DNA from: Pythium myriotylum
Taxonomy: Eukaryota > Oomycota > Peronosporomycetes > Pythiales > Pythiaceae
Length of the DNA stretch: 64,000 nucleotides
Direction: 5' to 3'
Assembly (NCBI GenBank): GCA_023091665.1
Contig: JALJCQ010000009.1
Location: 1,426,001 to 1,490,000 of the forward strand
Of this stretch, positions 20,766 to 31,954 are shown piece by piece. Position 1 is the stretch's first letter; each line of letters starts with the position of its first letter. A program made the translations under genes and the position numbers. Below the pieces are notes generated by a model. It did not search any database. It was not told where the DNA came from and saw nothing but the letters and a program-made list of their open reading frames with translations.

Positions 20766-23597
20766 ATGTCAAAACCAGGTGAGACGAAGGTCGGGCGAGC
20801 GCCCTTCCCCCCGTCGCGACCCATTTGGCGACGCGAGATGGATCGGCCACGCGACGCCGCGCGCGAGCCGCTGCCCGAGCCGGCGGCGCTGCCCTGGGGG
20901 CTCGACAAGGCCGACGTCCAGAAGAGCTCGCTCACGGCGCTCACGGACGAGAAGCTCGCGCGCTTCGTGATCGGCCAGCAGAAGAAGACCAAGTACGAGA
21001 AGGTGCGGAGCCGTCAACGGCCAGCGACGGCCAGCGACGAGCGCGTCATCAGAGCGTGCTGGCTAACCGACTGATGCACGACTCGCGCAGGAGAGGGAAC
21101 AGCGCGAGCTCAAGAAGCGCAAGGCCGACGAAGAGGCCGCCGCGATGTACGCCAAGTTCGTCGCGTCGTTCGAGGACGAGGACGCCGCTCAGGGCAAAGC
21201 GTTTGTGCGCGCGGGCGAGAGCGAGGTCTACCGGCTCCAAGGCACGAAGAAGAAGCTCACGGAGATGGATCGACTCATCGATGAGATGAAGCAAAAGCAG
21301 GAGCAAACGACGCAGCCGGGGTCGAAGAAGCGCCGCGAGATGGACTTGTTGGTCGAGGAAATCAAGAGCCGGTACGTCTTTCTCGTTTGCGGTGGAAGTA
21401 TACTAACATTCATTTACAGGGTATTTTCTCACGGATGCTTGCTTCTGGTAGAGAGCCGTCGCTTCCGGCGTTCGCAGAGACCGCGCCGGCCAAGATCGGC
21501 TCCTTCGACACGGGCGACCCGGAGACGACGAATCTCTATGTTGGAAACCTGGCGCCGAGCGTGACCGAGGAGAAACTGGAGCGGATCTTCAGCCAGTTTG
21601 GTCGCATCAACTCGATCAAGATCATGTGGCCACGGAGCGAAGAGGAGCGGTCGCGACGCCGCATGTCGGGTTTCGTGAGCTTTATCCACCGGCGCGAGGC
21701 CGATGAGGCACGCATTCGACTACATGACAGCGAGGTATTGCCTTGTATCCTAAGTTCATAAGCGAGCAGTGATGCGGAATGTGATGGAGTGCTAAGCGAG
21801 TATCTATCGATCGCACAGCTGGACGGCCAACGCATCGTTGTAGGATGGGGAAAGGCGGTCAAGATCGACGCGAATGCCGCATCAGTTCCGACAGCACCCA
21901 TCCCCGTCCTCGACAAACCGAAGATCATCGTTCAAAGACCAACCGACGAGGCCACGCGCTTGCGCATCGACCGATTGGCATCGTTCGTGGCCAAGGACGG
22001 ACTCGAGTTCGAGAACGCAGTACGGCGTCGTGAAGCTCGAAACCCGCAGTACTCGTTCCTTTCCGACACCGAAGGCCCCGAGGGAGTGTACTATCGCTGG
22101 CGAGTGTTCGCGTTTGCGATGGGTGACAGCGAGTCCAAGTGGCGAGAGGTCCCATTTCAGATGTCGACGAGCGGATCAGTATGGGTTCCTCCTCCATCAT
22201 TGGTACCAGCGTCAACGTCGACTATTCCGCGTGAGAGCTCGAGCCGCAGAGACCACGAACGATCCAGCAGAAGTCGTAGCCGAGATAGGCGTAGCCGACG
22301 AAGCAGCTCCAGTCGCAGCCGAAGTCGTAGCCGCAGCCGCAGTAGCCGACGTAGGAGCCGGCGAAGTCGCAGTCGTAGCCGCCACCGTCGCTCGAGGAGC
22401 CGAAGCAGCAGCGACAGCTCCGACTCGGACGTTCACAGCAGGCATAGAAGCCATAGTCGCACTCATAGCCCGCGCCGTCGCGAGCACGATCGCCCTAGTT
22501 CAGCTCGCGACAGCAGACGACGTGGCACGAGTCGGAGTCGATCGCCGCTGACGCGTCGCCACGGAGACGACCCAGTGCTGAAGAAAGACGAGACGATGCT
22601 AACGGGCCAACAGCTTGCTCGCGCGCGCGATCTTGAGCGAGGTCGCGAGCCGAATCGTCTGCCTCGAGACGAGTACGATCGGCTCGTGGAACTGCTCGAC
22701 GACCTCACTCTCGAGCGCGAGTCCATCAAGCAGGCGATGGGCTGTGCGCTCGACAACTCCGAGTCGGCTGTGGAGATCGTCCACATCATCCGCAAGCGCT
22801 TCCACCGCGAGGAAGCATCGGCCGTGCAGCTGATCGCGCATCTGTATGTCGCCTCGGACATCCTACACAACAGCTCGGCTTCCGTGAAGAACGCCTCGCT
22901 CTTCCGCTCAACGTTCCAGGAGTGTCTGCCTGAGATTTTAGACCGACTGCGCCGAGTGCACAGAGGAATCCAGGGGCGAATGTCAGCTCTCGCGATGCGC
23001 GACAAGGTACTGAGCGTTTTAACTGCGTGGGGGAGCTGGAGTCTTTTCCCGCCGCACTACTTGGTGGGGTTGAACGCCACGTTCATGCGGAAGGTCGAAG
23101 AGCAAGACTATTTGAACGAGCATCGCGAGGCTCTGGACATGGAAGAAGTCAGCGCCACCGAAGAGGAGAGACTCCGGAAGGCATGCAGCAACGCGGGCAT
23201 TCTGTCCAGTGGCAGCGTGCGCGAGCTTCTAGCGCGGCTCCGATGGCTCAAGGAGTTCACGGCACCGGCGTCGGCCACTACGAGCAAGCCTGCTCTGCCT
23301 GTAGCTGCTCCGAAAGTGGAGAGGGCGGTGGAGAAGCCAAAGGCGGCTCCAATGGACGAAGACGTGGATGGGGAACCAATCGACGACGAAGAGAAGAAGG
23401 AGGATATTGACGGCGAGCCTATCGATGGAGACGATCTAGATGGTGAGCCGATGGATGGAGACGACCTTGACGGCGAGCCCATGGATGACGGCGGAGCAGC
23501 TGAAGACTTGGATGGCGAGCCGCTTGATGAAGAAGAGGAGGATGTCGATGGTGAGCCACTCGATGACGACGAGGATCTGGATGGCGAGCCCATGTAA
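20766..23597 (+). CDS. U2SURP: U2 snRNP-associated SR140/U2SURP
   Basis: A splicing factor that binds the U2 snRNP. Exons: 20766-21002, 21091 to about 21371-21384, 21420-21734, 21819-23597. An alternative start is ATG 20838 in the same frame. Order of domains: N-terminal charged region; RRM with RNP2 LYVGNL and RNP1 SGFVSFI; a SURP module (FVAKDGLEFENAV, NPQYSFL); an Arg-Ser stretch of about 110 residues; a CID-type helical domain (VEIVHIIRKRF, LYVASDILHNSSASVKNA, WGSWSLFPPHYLVGL); and an acidic C-terminus with repeated DLDGEP units, the counterpart of the DLDGVP repeats in human SR140. Unlike the human protein, the RS stretch lies between SURP and CID, not at the C-terminus. The exon 2 donor is ambiguous: the consensus GTACGT gives the wrong phase, while GTTTGC 13 nt later keeps frame. 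Confidence 0.88.
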
Positions 23598-23975
23598 TGG
23601 AACTAGAAAGAGCTGTGAGTTGGAGTGTCTTCTGGAGGTGTTTGTCGCTGGCGCGTAGCGATCTGTAGAGTCCGCAGATGGGTCTCTCGCTGCTGTGGAT
23701 CAACTCGTGAAGGAGACCTAGCGTGAAGTACAAAGGAGACCTAACGGATGGACAAGATAAAGGATATTGCACAGGAAGTGGAGCTGCTGCAGTTTGCGGA
23801 GGGAGGCGAGTTGGTGCGCGTAGGCGGAGCCGTGCGAGAGGCTGTCGAGCAGCGCGTCGACGCGGCTCCAGAGCGCGGCACGCGTCGCGAGGACGCCAGC
23901 GAGCGACGGCGTGCGCGGTGGTGGCACGGGAGAAGCGGGCGGCGGCACGAAGCGCACGGGGCACTCGAGCGACAT
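23598..23975 (-). CDS. hypothetical protein, structure uncertain
   Basis: A likely small gene opposite the end of U2SURP. The reading frame from ATG 23975 gives MSLECPVRFVPPP, a Pro-rich start, then helical segments LAGVLATRAALWSRVDALLD and HQLASLRKLQQLHFL. A GT-AG intron near 23770-23735 would lead to LYFTLGLLHELIHSSERP and GLYRSLRASDKHLQKTLQL. The 3' end is not resolved; the frame runs on antisense to U2SURP, so a further intron is probable. I do not recognise the family. Confidence 0.35.
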
Positions 23976-24930
23976 GGACGGATGGTACTCGACGACGTCG
24001 GCGGTCGCCAAGGCCGGCGCGCGGGAGCCTCGACGGCGCTGCTGCATGGAGGGAAAGGTCGCGATCGTGAAGAGAAGCTTCTGCGGAATCGAGACACGGC
24101 CGGGAAGACACGTCTTCCGAATAATTCGTCCATCTCGTTACGACCACCACACACGTCGCATGGAGTCCACATGCATTTCCCACATGGAGCTGCTGAGAAG
24201 TGACTAATCTACCATGGCAGAAGAAAGAAAAAAACTGTTGGCGAGTTGGCCAGTTGGCGCCAACTTTGTCCTGCTTTCTCTCATTCGAGAACAGTTCCGC
24301 GGGCGAAGATCGGTTCTCCATAGAGGGAACACTCTCCGGTTCGACGTTCGGACGGAGGATGGTCTCCCAGGACAAGGCTGCAAAGGCGAGGGCGTTGGCG
24401 ATTTCCCTCGGAACCGAAAACTCAGATTTGGGACAATTTCGCGTTTTGGCTTGGTGTCTATGAACACAGAGCCACCGAGGGCCACCCCATAAAAGGAGTT
24501 TTTGTCGAGAACCGAATCTGGGAAAAATGCGCCCCCCCAAATAAAAATTGTCTCGCACCCTAGCCCTGATCACGATTTGTTTGAACCAAGTGGCGCCATA
24601 GCCGGGGCTTTTTCGTGACTACCATGGGCGTTTCTGCCAATCACGTGTCTTGAATTCGATTCTGTGGCTTGTTCTTGGCAAAGAGTCCGGAGCGGTCGCC
24701 CTGTCGTCGTTGGAACCGTTCCGCGGGGGCCCCGGGGCTCGCATGTCCTGTGGTTCATTCCGACTCGCCGACAGCCGAGCCGACGCCGCGCCACTCGCCG
24801 TCGTCCCCGCTCGCTCGCGCTCTCGCCAGCGCCCGCCGGCCGCGAGTATCTCTCTCTCCCTCTTCCTCCTTCGCCCGTCGCAGGCCCCTCGACTCGCTCG
24901 CGCGAGAATCCGTTCTCCCCACCCACCGAC

Positions 24931-25764
24931 ATGGCGCGTCGCGGGAACAAAGTGCTGACGCTCGCGCTCGTGCTCGCCGTGCTGGCGACGGCGTACGCGC
25001 AGGGCCCCTCCGACACGGGCAACCAGCCGGCCTCGACGCCCACGACCGCCGCGCCCGTGCCCTCGACCACGGCGCCGACGCCCACGACCAAGAAGACGCC
25101 CACGACCGGAGGCTCGACCGACGACGGCAGCGGCAGCTCGAGCGCCGCCACGCCCACGCCCACGACCACGGCGCCGACGCCGACCAAGACCACCAAGGCG
25201 CCCACGACCGCGACCACGAACGCGACGCCCGCGCCGAGCGCGACCACGGCCACGCCCGTGCCGGCCGTCACGACCGTCGCGCCCGAGATCCTCGTGGACC
25301 GCACGGTCAAGTCCGAGTACGGCACGCGCGCGCCCGCCACGAACGACACCACGACCTCGACGCAGTCGTCGAGCACCGCCAGCAAGATGGGTAGCTGGCT
25401 CGTGCCGGCCGTGATCGGCGCCGTGGTCGTCGCGGCGCTCATCGTCATGACCTTCTTCGTGCGCTCCCACCAACGGAACGTCGACGAAGACTACACGACG
25501 CCGCGCCGCGGCAGCGACAACTTTCTCGAGCACCCCAAGAGCAACACGCACCACGTGGCCGTGCCCGTGCTCGAAGACCAGGCCAAGGGCAAGGTCGAGC
25601 AGGCGAGCTACAAGACCGTGCCCGTGGGCGGCGCGCTCCACTCGCCGCGTGCCAACCGCGTGGCGTCGAGCCCGCCCATGCTCTCGGAGATCAACCGCCC
25701 GGGGTCCCCGGGCTTTGGCGCGTACAAACCCAAGAACGTCGAGGGCTCTTCTGTCGGCCTTTAG
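24931..25764 (+). CDS. mucin-like type I membrane protein
   Basis: Single exon, 277 residues. A clear signal peptide (KVLTLALVLAVLATAYA) is followed by an ectodomain of about 110 residues that is mostly Thr, Pro, Ala and Ser, with repeated TPTTTAPTPT-type units typical of O-glycosylated mucin stalks. A single membrane helix (WLVPAVIGAVVVAALIVMTF) follows, then a 95-residue basic/polar cytoplasmic tail. Such proteins coat the surface of oomycete cells. The partner and function are unknown. The upstream ORF extension to 24664 lacks an ATG and is GC-rich leader. Start chosen at the ATG directly before the signal peptide. Confidence 0.85.
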   Translation: MARRGNKVLTLALVLAVLATAYAQGPSDTGNQPASTPTTAAPVPSTTAPTPTTKKTPTTGGSTDDGSGSSSAATPTPTTTAPTPTKTTKAPTTATTNATPAPSATTATPVPAVTTVAPEILVDRTVKSEYGTRAPATNDTTTSTQSSSTASKMGSWLVPAVIGAVVVAALIVMTFFVRSHQRNVDEDYTTPRRGSDNFLEHPKSNTHHVAVPVLEDQAKGKVEQASYKTVPVGGALHSPRANRVASSPPMLSEINRPGSPGFGAYKPKNVEGSSVGL

Positions 25765-28334
25765 ACGCCGACGCAAGAGGATGATCCGTGTGCAGTATAT
25801 GTGGAGCTCAGGGCTTTCCAGACACCCGTCGAGGGAGAAAGTGATTCCGAAGATGGTGGTCTGCTCGTGAGCAGAGACCAGTTTCGTCACGACCCGTAGC
25901 GACGCATAGTTTATCAGGGGAATACAATTGTATGATCAATCAGGAAAAGTCGACGACGTTCGTTTCTGCCGGCGCCGCCAACTCTCCGGCTCGCATGGTG
26001 AGTTGTGCATCTCTGTCGAGTTTCTTGTTCTGCTTTCTGGCCAGAAAGGAGATCGCCGTCGTCGAACTGCCGGTATGCGCGCCGCTCATCGCCATCCTGC
26101 GACTCGAGGGGCGATCCTAATAGTCCACCTTCGCAAGCTTCTATTGACTCACCGAAGACCGCGATCTTGGGGCCGGTCTCTTCTCACGAGTGCAACTGAA
26201 GACAACACTCCTCTCCACGAGAAGCTGTCTCCCCGAAATGCTCGCTTTGGATTCATCGGATTGCGGGCTTGGCGGATCAGCGGCAGAGGTGATGGTATCC
26301 CAACAGTGGAGCCAATGGCGCAAGTGATTCTGACCAACGCAAGGCCGATGACTGACGACGCCCAGGCTGTTTGTCGTCTCGCCAAATGTCGAAATGAACA
26401 GACCCAGATGAGCCAGTGGCGACTGCGCTCTGGCGCCAAGCGTTTCCCCGAGACATATAACTTCTCATCTCGTGCGGAACGCGAGCCGAGCGCTACTGAA
26501 TCAGCCGCTTCATCGCGACGAGACTTCTCTCCATTGTGTATCTCGTGGCCCGAGACACCGTGCCGGGGCGCTGCTGGGTTCTCACAACGTACGTGATGAT
26601 GATGGTGAAGTCACAGCCAAAGTGCCACTTTGCAATGAGTTGAGCCGACGGGTTCACCGTCTGCGTCACCTAACGCCCCGTGGCTCACTTTTGAGATGAG
26701 CTCTACCCATCTCACGAGTGAGCCATCGCCTGTCCACGATGGATGCATCCCGTGCAGTACAGTACTGTAGATAATACTTTGGGCCCGTAAACATCTCGCT
26801 CGATCCAGATTGTGTAGATGCCCCGCTCTGGGTTGCCGCCGCCGGCGTTCTTTCCATGCATGCGGCCTCGGGACCTGGCCGTCGAAGGCCGCGACGAGTG
26901 GCCAGTTGCTCTGCCTTCTGGCGAGTCCCTCACGACGCCAGTCGCCACGCCTGCCATGATGCCACTCCTCTCTCTGCCGCGATACAGAAAGCACTCGCTC
27001 GCGTTGAACACGGCGAAGCGCGAGAAACGAGTGGTTGACGTGAACAGAAGAACCCACGCTTTCGGGACGGCAGATGACCAGTCTCCGTTGACAGAAAAAA
27101 GAAAGACTGGCGGAGAAACGCCGCGTCGCGTCGCCAAACGCCCTTTCGTGGGTCTCTCTTTAGAGAGGCGGGGCGCACGTTCACTGGTTCTGGTTCTGTC
27201 TTCCGGTCTTGTGGAAAGTGGAGGGAAACGAAACGAAACACAGGAAAGAGCAGGATCGCGCTTCTTTCCAGGACGACTGTGTTTTCCGGATCGCAAGGAG
27301 AATGGACCCCTCGAGCGCCAGTCCTCGATTGGCGCAATGCGTCCAAGTCGAGTCGCGACCGGGCGAACTAGAAAAGGCGCCCGCGCATCGTTCACTGGTG
27401 TGCTCTTGTCGTCTTTGATGCTGGCTCTTCTGGTTGATATGCTCGTGCCTTTTCTCGTTTCTCTCGACTACTCTCACAGTCCCTGTCTGCTTCCTGAGCG
27501 TCGAGTTGTCATCACCGACTCGACGCATACATGATTTCCACAGGTTATTCGTCTCCGCGAACATCTAGTCACATCAGACGGTGGGCGCCAGGTGGCGACG
27601 CGCCTCACTGCACACGCGAGTGATTACCCCGGTTCGTCCGCGTGCAGCGATCACGCTGTAGGCAACTGCGAGCGGCGAGAGAGAGAGCCGTGATCGGGAG
27701 CAAAATCACCATCGCAATCACAGACTGTGATACGAATGATCAGATCAGCTCCGGATGGAAGTTGTGTAGTTTGGCGACCACGAGTTACCACCCTCCTGAA
27801 CCTAGTCCAACCCTGCAACGCTCAGTCCAACCTCGGACCATGATAACTCAGGTGGCCCTCGGTCTCGTTCATCATGTCGCTACCGAGGCTTTCCGACCGA
27901 GAGAATAGAGCGAGCACTCAATCTAGATGAGGGTCGATGGCATCACGCGGGGCAGAGAGAGAGCAAGCGATCGTCAACCCACACTCGTGGCGACCAGAGT
28001 GGCAGGACGTTGTCCCCCCCCTCCTTCGGAGCTCCTTGGTTCTCCGTTTGACCCGGAATATACGATCTCGCGGTTTGCTCAAACGCCGCGGCAGCTGAAC
28101 GCGCGCTTGACTAGACTCTAATATACGATTCCGGAGGTGCCTCTTTTCTGCACGCGGCTTTGTTCCCTGATTCAAGAATGCGGCCTTTCTCTGCTGAAGG
28201 TACGTACTGCACGACCAAGCACTCGCTTGTTTAGGAATCAACAACGGGTTGGTAACCCAAGCGCGTCTAGGTTTGCGAGGGATGGGAAACGAAAACAGCT
28301 CGCTCATTCTTCGATTCGCCCCGGACCCTTCGCC
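25765..28334. other. gene-poor stretch
   Basis: About 2.6 kb with only short, overlapping frames on both strands. None shows a recognisable domain. The best candidate is a two-exon minus-strand fragment at about 26515-26857, listed separately. The region also has a pyrimidine- and purine-rich composition unlike the compact genes to its left. Confidence 0.45.
26515..26857 (-). CDS. possible small two-exon gene, low confidence
   Basis: ATG 26857 opens a frame with protein-like content (MFTGPKYYLQYC, ASIVDRRWLTREM). A plausible GT-AG intron (donor near 26705, acceptor near 26660) leads to NPSAQLIAKWHFGCDFTIII and onward to MERSLVAMKRLIQ, then a stop near 26515. No family is recognised. It could be part of a longer gene or chance. 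Confidence 0.25.
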
Positions 28335-28799
28335 ATGGTGCAGCCAGCCGACCTCGAGCGCCTCGCGCGCGAGCTCTCCGAGCGCTCGCAGCAGCTGCGC
28401 CAGAGCATCATCTCGACCAAGCGCGCGCTCGCCGAGGCCGTGCAGGACATCGCCGAGAGCGTCGCCGAGATGCAGAGCTGTCGCGAGCGCAAGCAGTGGC
28501 TCGCGACCATGCTGCAGAACCTGCGCGACGCCATCGAGCTCGCCAAGACCCCCGAGGAGCGAGAAGACTTTGAAGAAGAGGTCGTCGAGTGGGAAGAAGA
28601 ACAGCTCGAAGAGGACGAGCACATGCAGTTCCTCGCGCGCGAGCACAACGAGATGCTGGTCCACCGAAAGATGCTGCTCACGACGCTCGTCGCGCTCGGC
28701 CGCCAGTTCATCCAGGTGCGCCAGCGCGAGCGACTGCTGGTCGCCGCGGCGCTGCGGCTCGGCGTCGTGCGCCTCAACCGCATCAAGGAAGCGGCATGA
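28335..28799 (+). CDS. small coiled-coil protein, unknown function
   Basis: Single exon, 154 residues starting at ATG 28335. Almost entirely helical and charged: heptad-like LERLARELSERSQQLRQSI, then a central acidic block (EEREDFEEEVVEWEEEQLEEDEH), then a basic leucine-rich C-terminus (LLVAAALRLGVVRLNRIKEA). It is probably a dimeric coiled coil. An in-frame non-ATG extension reaches 28137 but looks like leader. No family could be named. Confidence 0.65.
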   Translation: MVQPADLERLARELSERSQQLRQSIISTKRALAEAVQDIAESVAEMQSCRERKQWLATMLQNLRDAIELAKTPEEREDFEEEVVEWEEEQLEEDEHMQFLAREHNEMLVHRKMLLTTLVALGRQFIQVRQRERLLVAAALRLGVVRLNRIKEAA

Positions 28800-29656
28800 A
28801 AAGGCTTCTTACGACTCGCCAGCCTCATCCACTCCGCAACCAGACAGCCTCCATTCCAGACGGCCTGTCGCCACTCCGATAGAACGATAGCACCATCCCG
28901 AGCATTCTTGCCGATGCGATGCTCCCTATTTAACCGATCGGCAGCACCAGTACCATACCGTACAATAAAAGAACGTTCTCTCCGATCTCTTCAATCTCTC
29001 CGATCTCTCCATTCTTCGACTCTCTCATGCATGATTTAACCCAGGCACGCCTCCCATATCCACCACCCAGCCACATGCTCGCGCTGGCTGGTCTCCCAAC
29101 CCTACGGCGCGAGATTGTGCTGACACCAAGGCCTCGCTCGCCCCGTCAACGCGAGACTGACCAGATCTCGTCACAGACAGCATGGCTTGACAGCCTGTTG
29201 ACGCCGGGTTCACGGATTCTCTGTGACACGCGCGGTCTAGCAACTTGGACGCGAGACTGGCTTTAGTTATCAGGAATCAGGTCCTGGGAGCCCCAAAGCT
29301 ATGGGGAGGGGGGGGGGCTGTGCACTCGCTCTTCCTCTGCGGGAGATGGGGCTACTAAATTTTAGCGACCAGCACACACACACGCGAACGCCCTCGGCAC
29401 GGCCGACTGGACTCGCAGGGAGAGAGAGACCGTCGGGCAGCTCGTGCAGAACGAACGCCGGCCGGCGGAAAACCGTCTCACACGTCGCAGATGGAGCTGC
29501 TCGGCAGCTCGCCCGTCCCGCGCGCGTTCTGGGGGCCCGCCGCGCGCCCGCGTGGGCTTCGAGTGGGTATTCTGCGTGCTTCTCTCGTGTCGTGGGAGGC
29601 GTCGCGCGGCTCCGTTAGGCTTGGAATGGTCATGGTGAGACCCCCAAATGCAACAA
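28800..29656. other. intergenic stretch before tRNA
   Basis: Contains a CT-rich region with repeated TCTCCGATCTC words (about 28975-29020) and a G run near 29302-29311. No gene is seen. Confidence 0.5.
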
Positions 29657-29729
29657 GTCCTTGTGGCCTAATGGATAAGGCGTCGCCCTCCGGAGGCGAA
29701 GATTGGGGGTTCGAGTCCCCTCAAGGACG
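29657..29729 (+). tRNA. tRNA-Arg (anticodon CCG)
   Basis: A 73-nt cloverleaf without intron. The acceptor stem GTCCTTG (29657-29663) pairs with CAAGGAC (29722-29728). The D arm contains GGCCTAATGGATAAGGC. Anticodon stem TCGCC/GGCGA surrounds the loop CTCCGGA with anticodon CCG at 29690-29692, reading codon CGG. The T arm is GGGGG-TTCGAGT-CCCCT, with the internal B box GGTTCGAGTCC. The discriminator base is G; CCA is not encoded, as expected in eukaryotes. Confidence 0.97.
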
Positions 29730-29732
29730 GAC

Positions 29733-29737
29733 TTTTT
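29733..29737 (+). terminator. RNA polymerase III terminator of tRNA-Arg
   Basis: Five T residues four bases after the tRNA 3' end, a standard Pol III stop. Confidence 0.85.
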
Positions 29738-29853
29738 CGAGTGGCGTGGACCACCCCACCGGACCACATACCGTATTTGGTGAAGAAATACCGTAATTAC
29801 AGTTCCCACCCGTAACGGCCTTCAAGTTGCTGCCTTGAAGCTCACTTGGACAA

Positions 29854-31793
29854 ATGGGCGACGACCCGTACGACTTCGACATCGCGCTGCCGAGCGGCGG
29901 CTTCTCGCGGGCGTCGGACTCGGACGCCAGCGACGCCAGTGGCAGCGACTCGCAGGATGGGCGACGTGCCCTCGGGCGCCGCGCGCTCGATACGACCACG
30001 ACGACGACGACGACGAGCGGCAGCGCGCTCGACAAGGCCCAGAGCTTCCTCTCCAAGTACGCGGGCGCGAGAGCAGCGAGGTACGAGCGTCGTGGGGGGG
30101 GGGGGGGGGACGACGAGAGCTCGAGGGACGAGGCTGACGGTGCGGAGTGCGACAGGCGCGTGGAGATGAGTCTGGACGACTTGTCGCTCGACTCGTCCGG
30201 AGACGAGTCCCCGATGAAAGGCAAGCGCGGCGAGACGGACGAGGAGGAGGGAGAGGAGGAAGAGGAGGAGGAGCCACGTGCGAGGAGGAAAGAGACGGCT
30301 CGTGAGCAGCCAGCATCCGCGGCGACCAGCAGGCGGCGAGACGAGTCGACGGACAGTGACGAGGAGCGGGACGAGAGACCTGCGAGAGAGAAGACGGCGG
30401 CGGTGAGTGCGTGGGCCCCCTCGGTAGTGCCGCGAGTTACGACGCAGCAGGTTGAGAGCGACGACGAGGAGCAGGAAGAAGAAGAAGAAGAAATCGCGAG
30501 CCAGAGTGAAGTCGACGAGAGCGGGGAGATTCAACGAACTGCCAAAGCCGACACGTCGTTCGCGGCGTCGGAGAGTGACGTTTACGAAGACGAAGGCTTC
30601 GAGGACGCGTCGGCAAACGCTGCTGATGCGGCGAAGGCGGAACTACCAGAAGTAGCACAGTCTCTCGTGCGCCCACCCGAAGAAGACTCGCATGCTAACT
30701 ACTCACTCGACTTCACGGAGGACGGAGAGTTGCCGACTCTGACGGACGAGCAGGTACCACCACCTAGCCTTCAACCACACGAATCTAGCTTGGAAGATGA
30801 TCGCCGTTCAGAGGCTTCGTCTTCCAATAGCAGAAACAAGGACAGTTACGTCGAAGAAGATGAGAGTGAGGCTTTTGGTGTAGCGGTCACGGCAGCCGAT
30901 GGCCACAGAGACGATCTACTGCAGCCTAAGAGTCCGGAGGTTTCTAAGGACTCGTACGCTTATGGGGAGGACGACCGATTTGAGTCAGAGAGTCAGGTCG
31001 TCGTACCAACGCCAGCTTACGTCGATCCTAGTAAAGAGGTTCACAGAGACCCTGTCAGGCAGGAGACACTCTCATCGCTTGGGGAAGTGGCAGTCGGAAT
31101 CGCACCAACCCCAGCGACACCTATCCACACGCCTCAACTACATGACGACAGAAAAACAAGACCGCGGGTCCAAATTATTCGCGAGTATCAGCAAAACAGC
31201 GTGCCCGTTGAAAAGCGAGATGCGAGCACACAATTCACTGGAAACCATGCGAGCATCCAAACTGATCTGACTCCGTATGGCATGGCCACCACAGCCGAGC
31301 GCAGATGGAGCCGAGAAGACGAAGCGCGGCTGCAACATCCCCCTGCCAGTGTCGCTGAACCTCCACCCGCACGAGGCGTTGAGGAATCGAGAGCTCCTGC
31401 TCCCACCCAACCGCCTCCCCCACCGTCCCCATTCGCTAGCTATGGGCTTTACGATCCACTTCAGCTGCCAGCGGCGACCTCCATGTCGATCTACAAGCAG
31501 CAACTGTTCGCCATCCAGCAGCAGATCCACCAAAAGAAGTTGGAGACCGAGCAGCTCTTCCGCGAGCGACTGGGGTCTCGCTATTCGAGTCTCCATGGCA
31601 CTGACAAGGTGAGTTGCTGCTGCGTTCTGGGTACTGGTTCCATGACAACTAAGACAGCTTTCGTGACTGGCAGTTCATCTCGTCCAATCGGCCACCACGG
31701 ATGCAGCTGTGGGAAGCGCTCATGCGCGTGGATCCCTCTCTGGACGAGAGGAAAGCCAAAGAGGTCGCGCGCATGGCCAGTGGGGAGCGCTAG
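29854..31793 (+). CDS. acidic, Glu/Asp-rich protein, unknown function
   Basis: Starts at ATG 29854 (MGDDPYDFDIALPSGGF). A probable 75-nt intron at 30081-30155 removes a poly-G run and keeps frame. The protein is mostly low-complexity acidic (EEDEEEEE-type) with Ser/Thr, then a conserved-looking C-terminus: SIYKQQLFAIQQQIHQKKLE followed, after an intron ending near 31660, by FRDWQFISSNRPPRMQLWEA and a final helix LDERKAKEVARMASGER, stop at 31791-31793. The last intron is unresolved: the obvious donor after GACAAG does not match the phase of the last exon, so another donor, a microexon or a sequence error is involved. The FRDWQF exon itself looks strongly coding. Confidence 0.6.
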
Positions 31794-31843
31794 CAAGCAG
31801 GCCCAGTCGCCAATTCGCCAATTGGCTGCGGAGAGATTCGCAT

Positions 31844-31896
31844 TTGACCACCATTCCAGCAGGATGAGGCAGTCATTCTGCTGGAATGGTGGTCAA
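31844..31896. repeat. perfect long hairpin (24-bp stem, 5-nt loop)
   Basis: Arm 31844-31862 is the exact reverse complement of 31878-31896 (19 bp). The stem continues inward through GATGA (31863-31867) against TCATT (31873-31877), with one G-U wobble, closing on the loop GGCAG. It lies 50 nt after the acidic-protein stop and 58 nt before the ATG of the beta-lactamase-like gene. It could be a hairpin RNA source, a 3'-end or regulatory element, or a collapsed inverted repeat. Confidence 0.9.
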
Positions 31897-31954
31897 CTCG
31901 GTCGCTGATTTCTCTCTCCTCACTTCCGAACAAGCCAAGATCCCGCGACCGACC

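Noticed and set aside
26818..27534. 238-codon plus ORF
   Set aside because: Composition is not protein-like, it competes with longer minus frames, and no family motif is seen.
29491..29796. ORFs overlapping the tRNA-Arg
   Set aside because: They run through the tRNA and its terminator and have no coding features.
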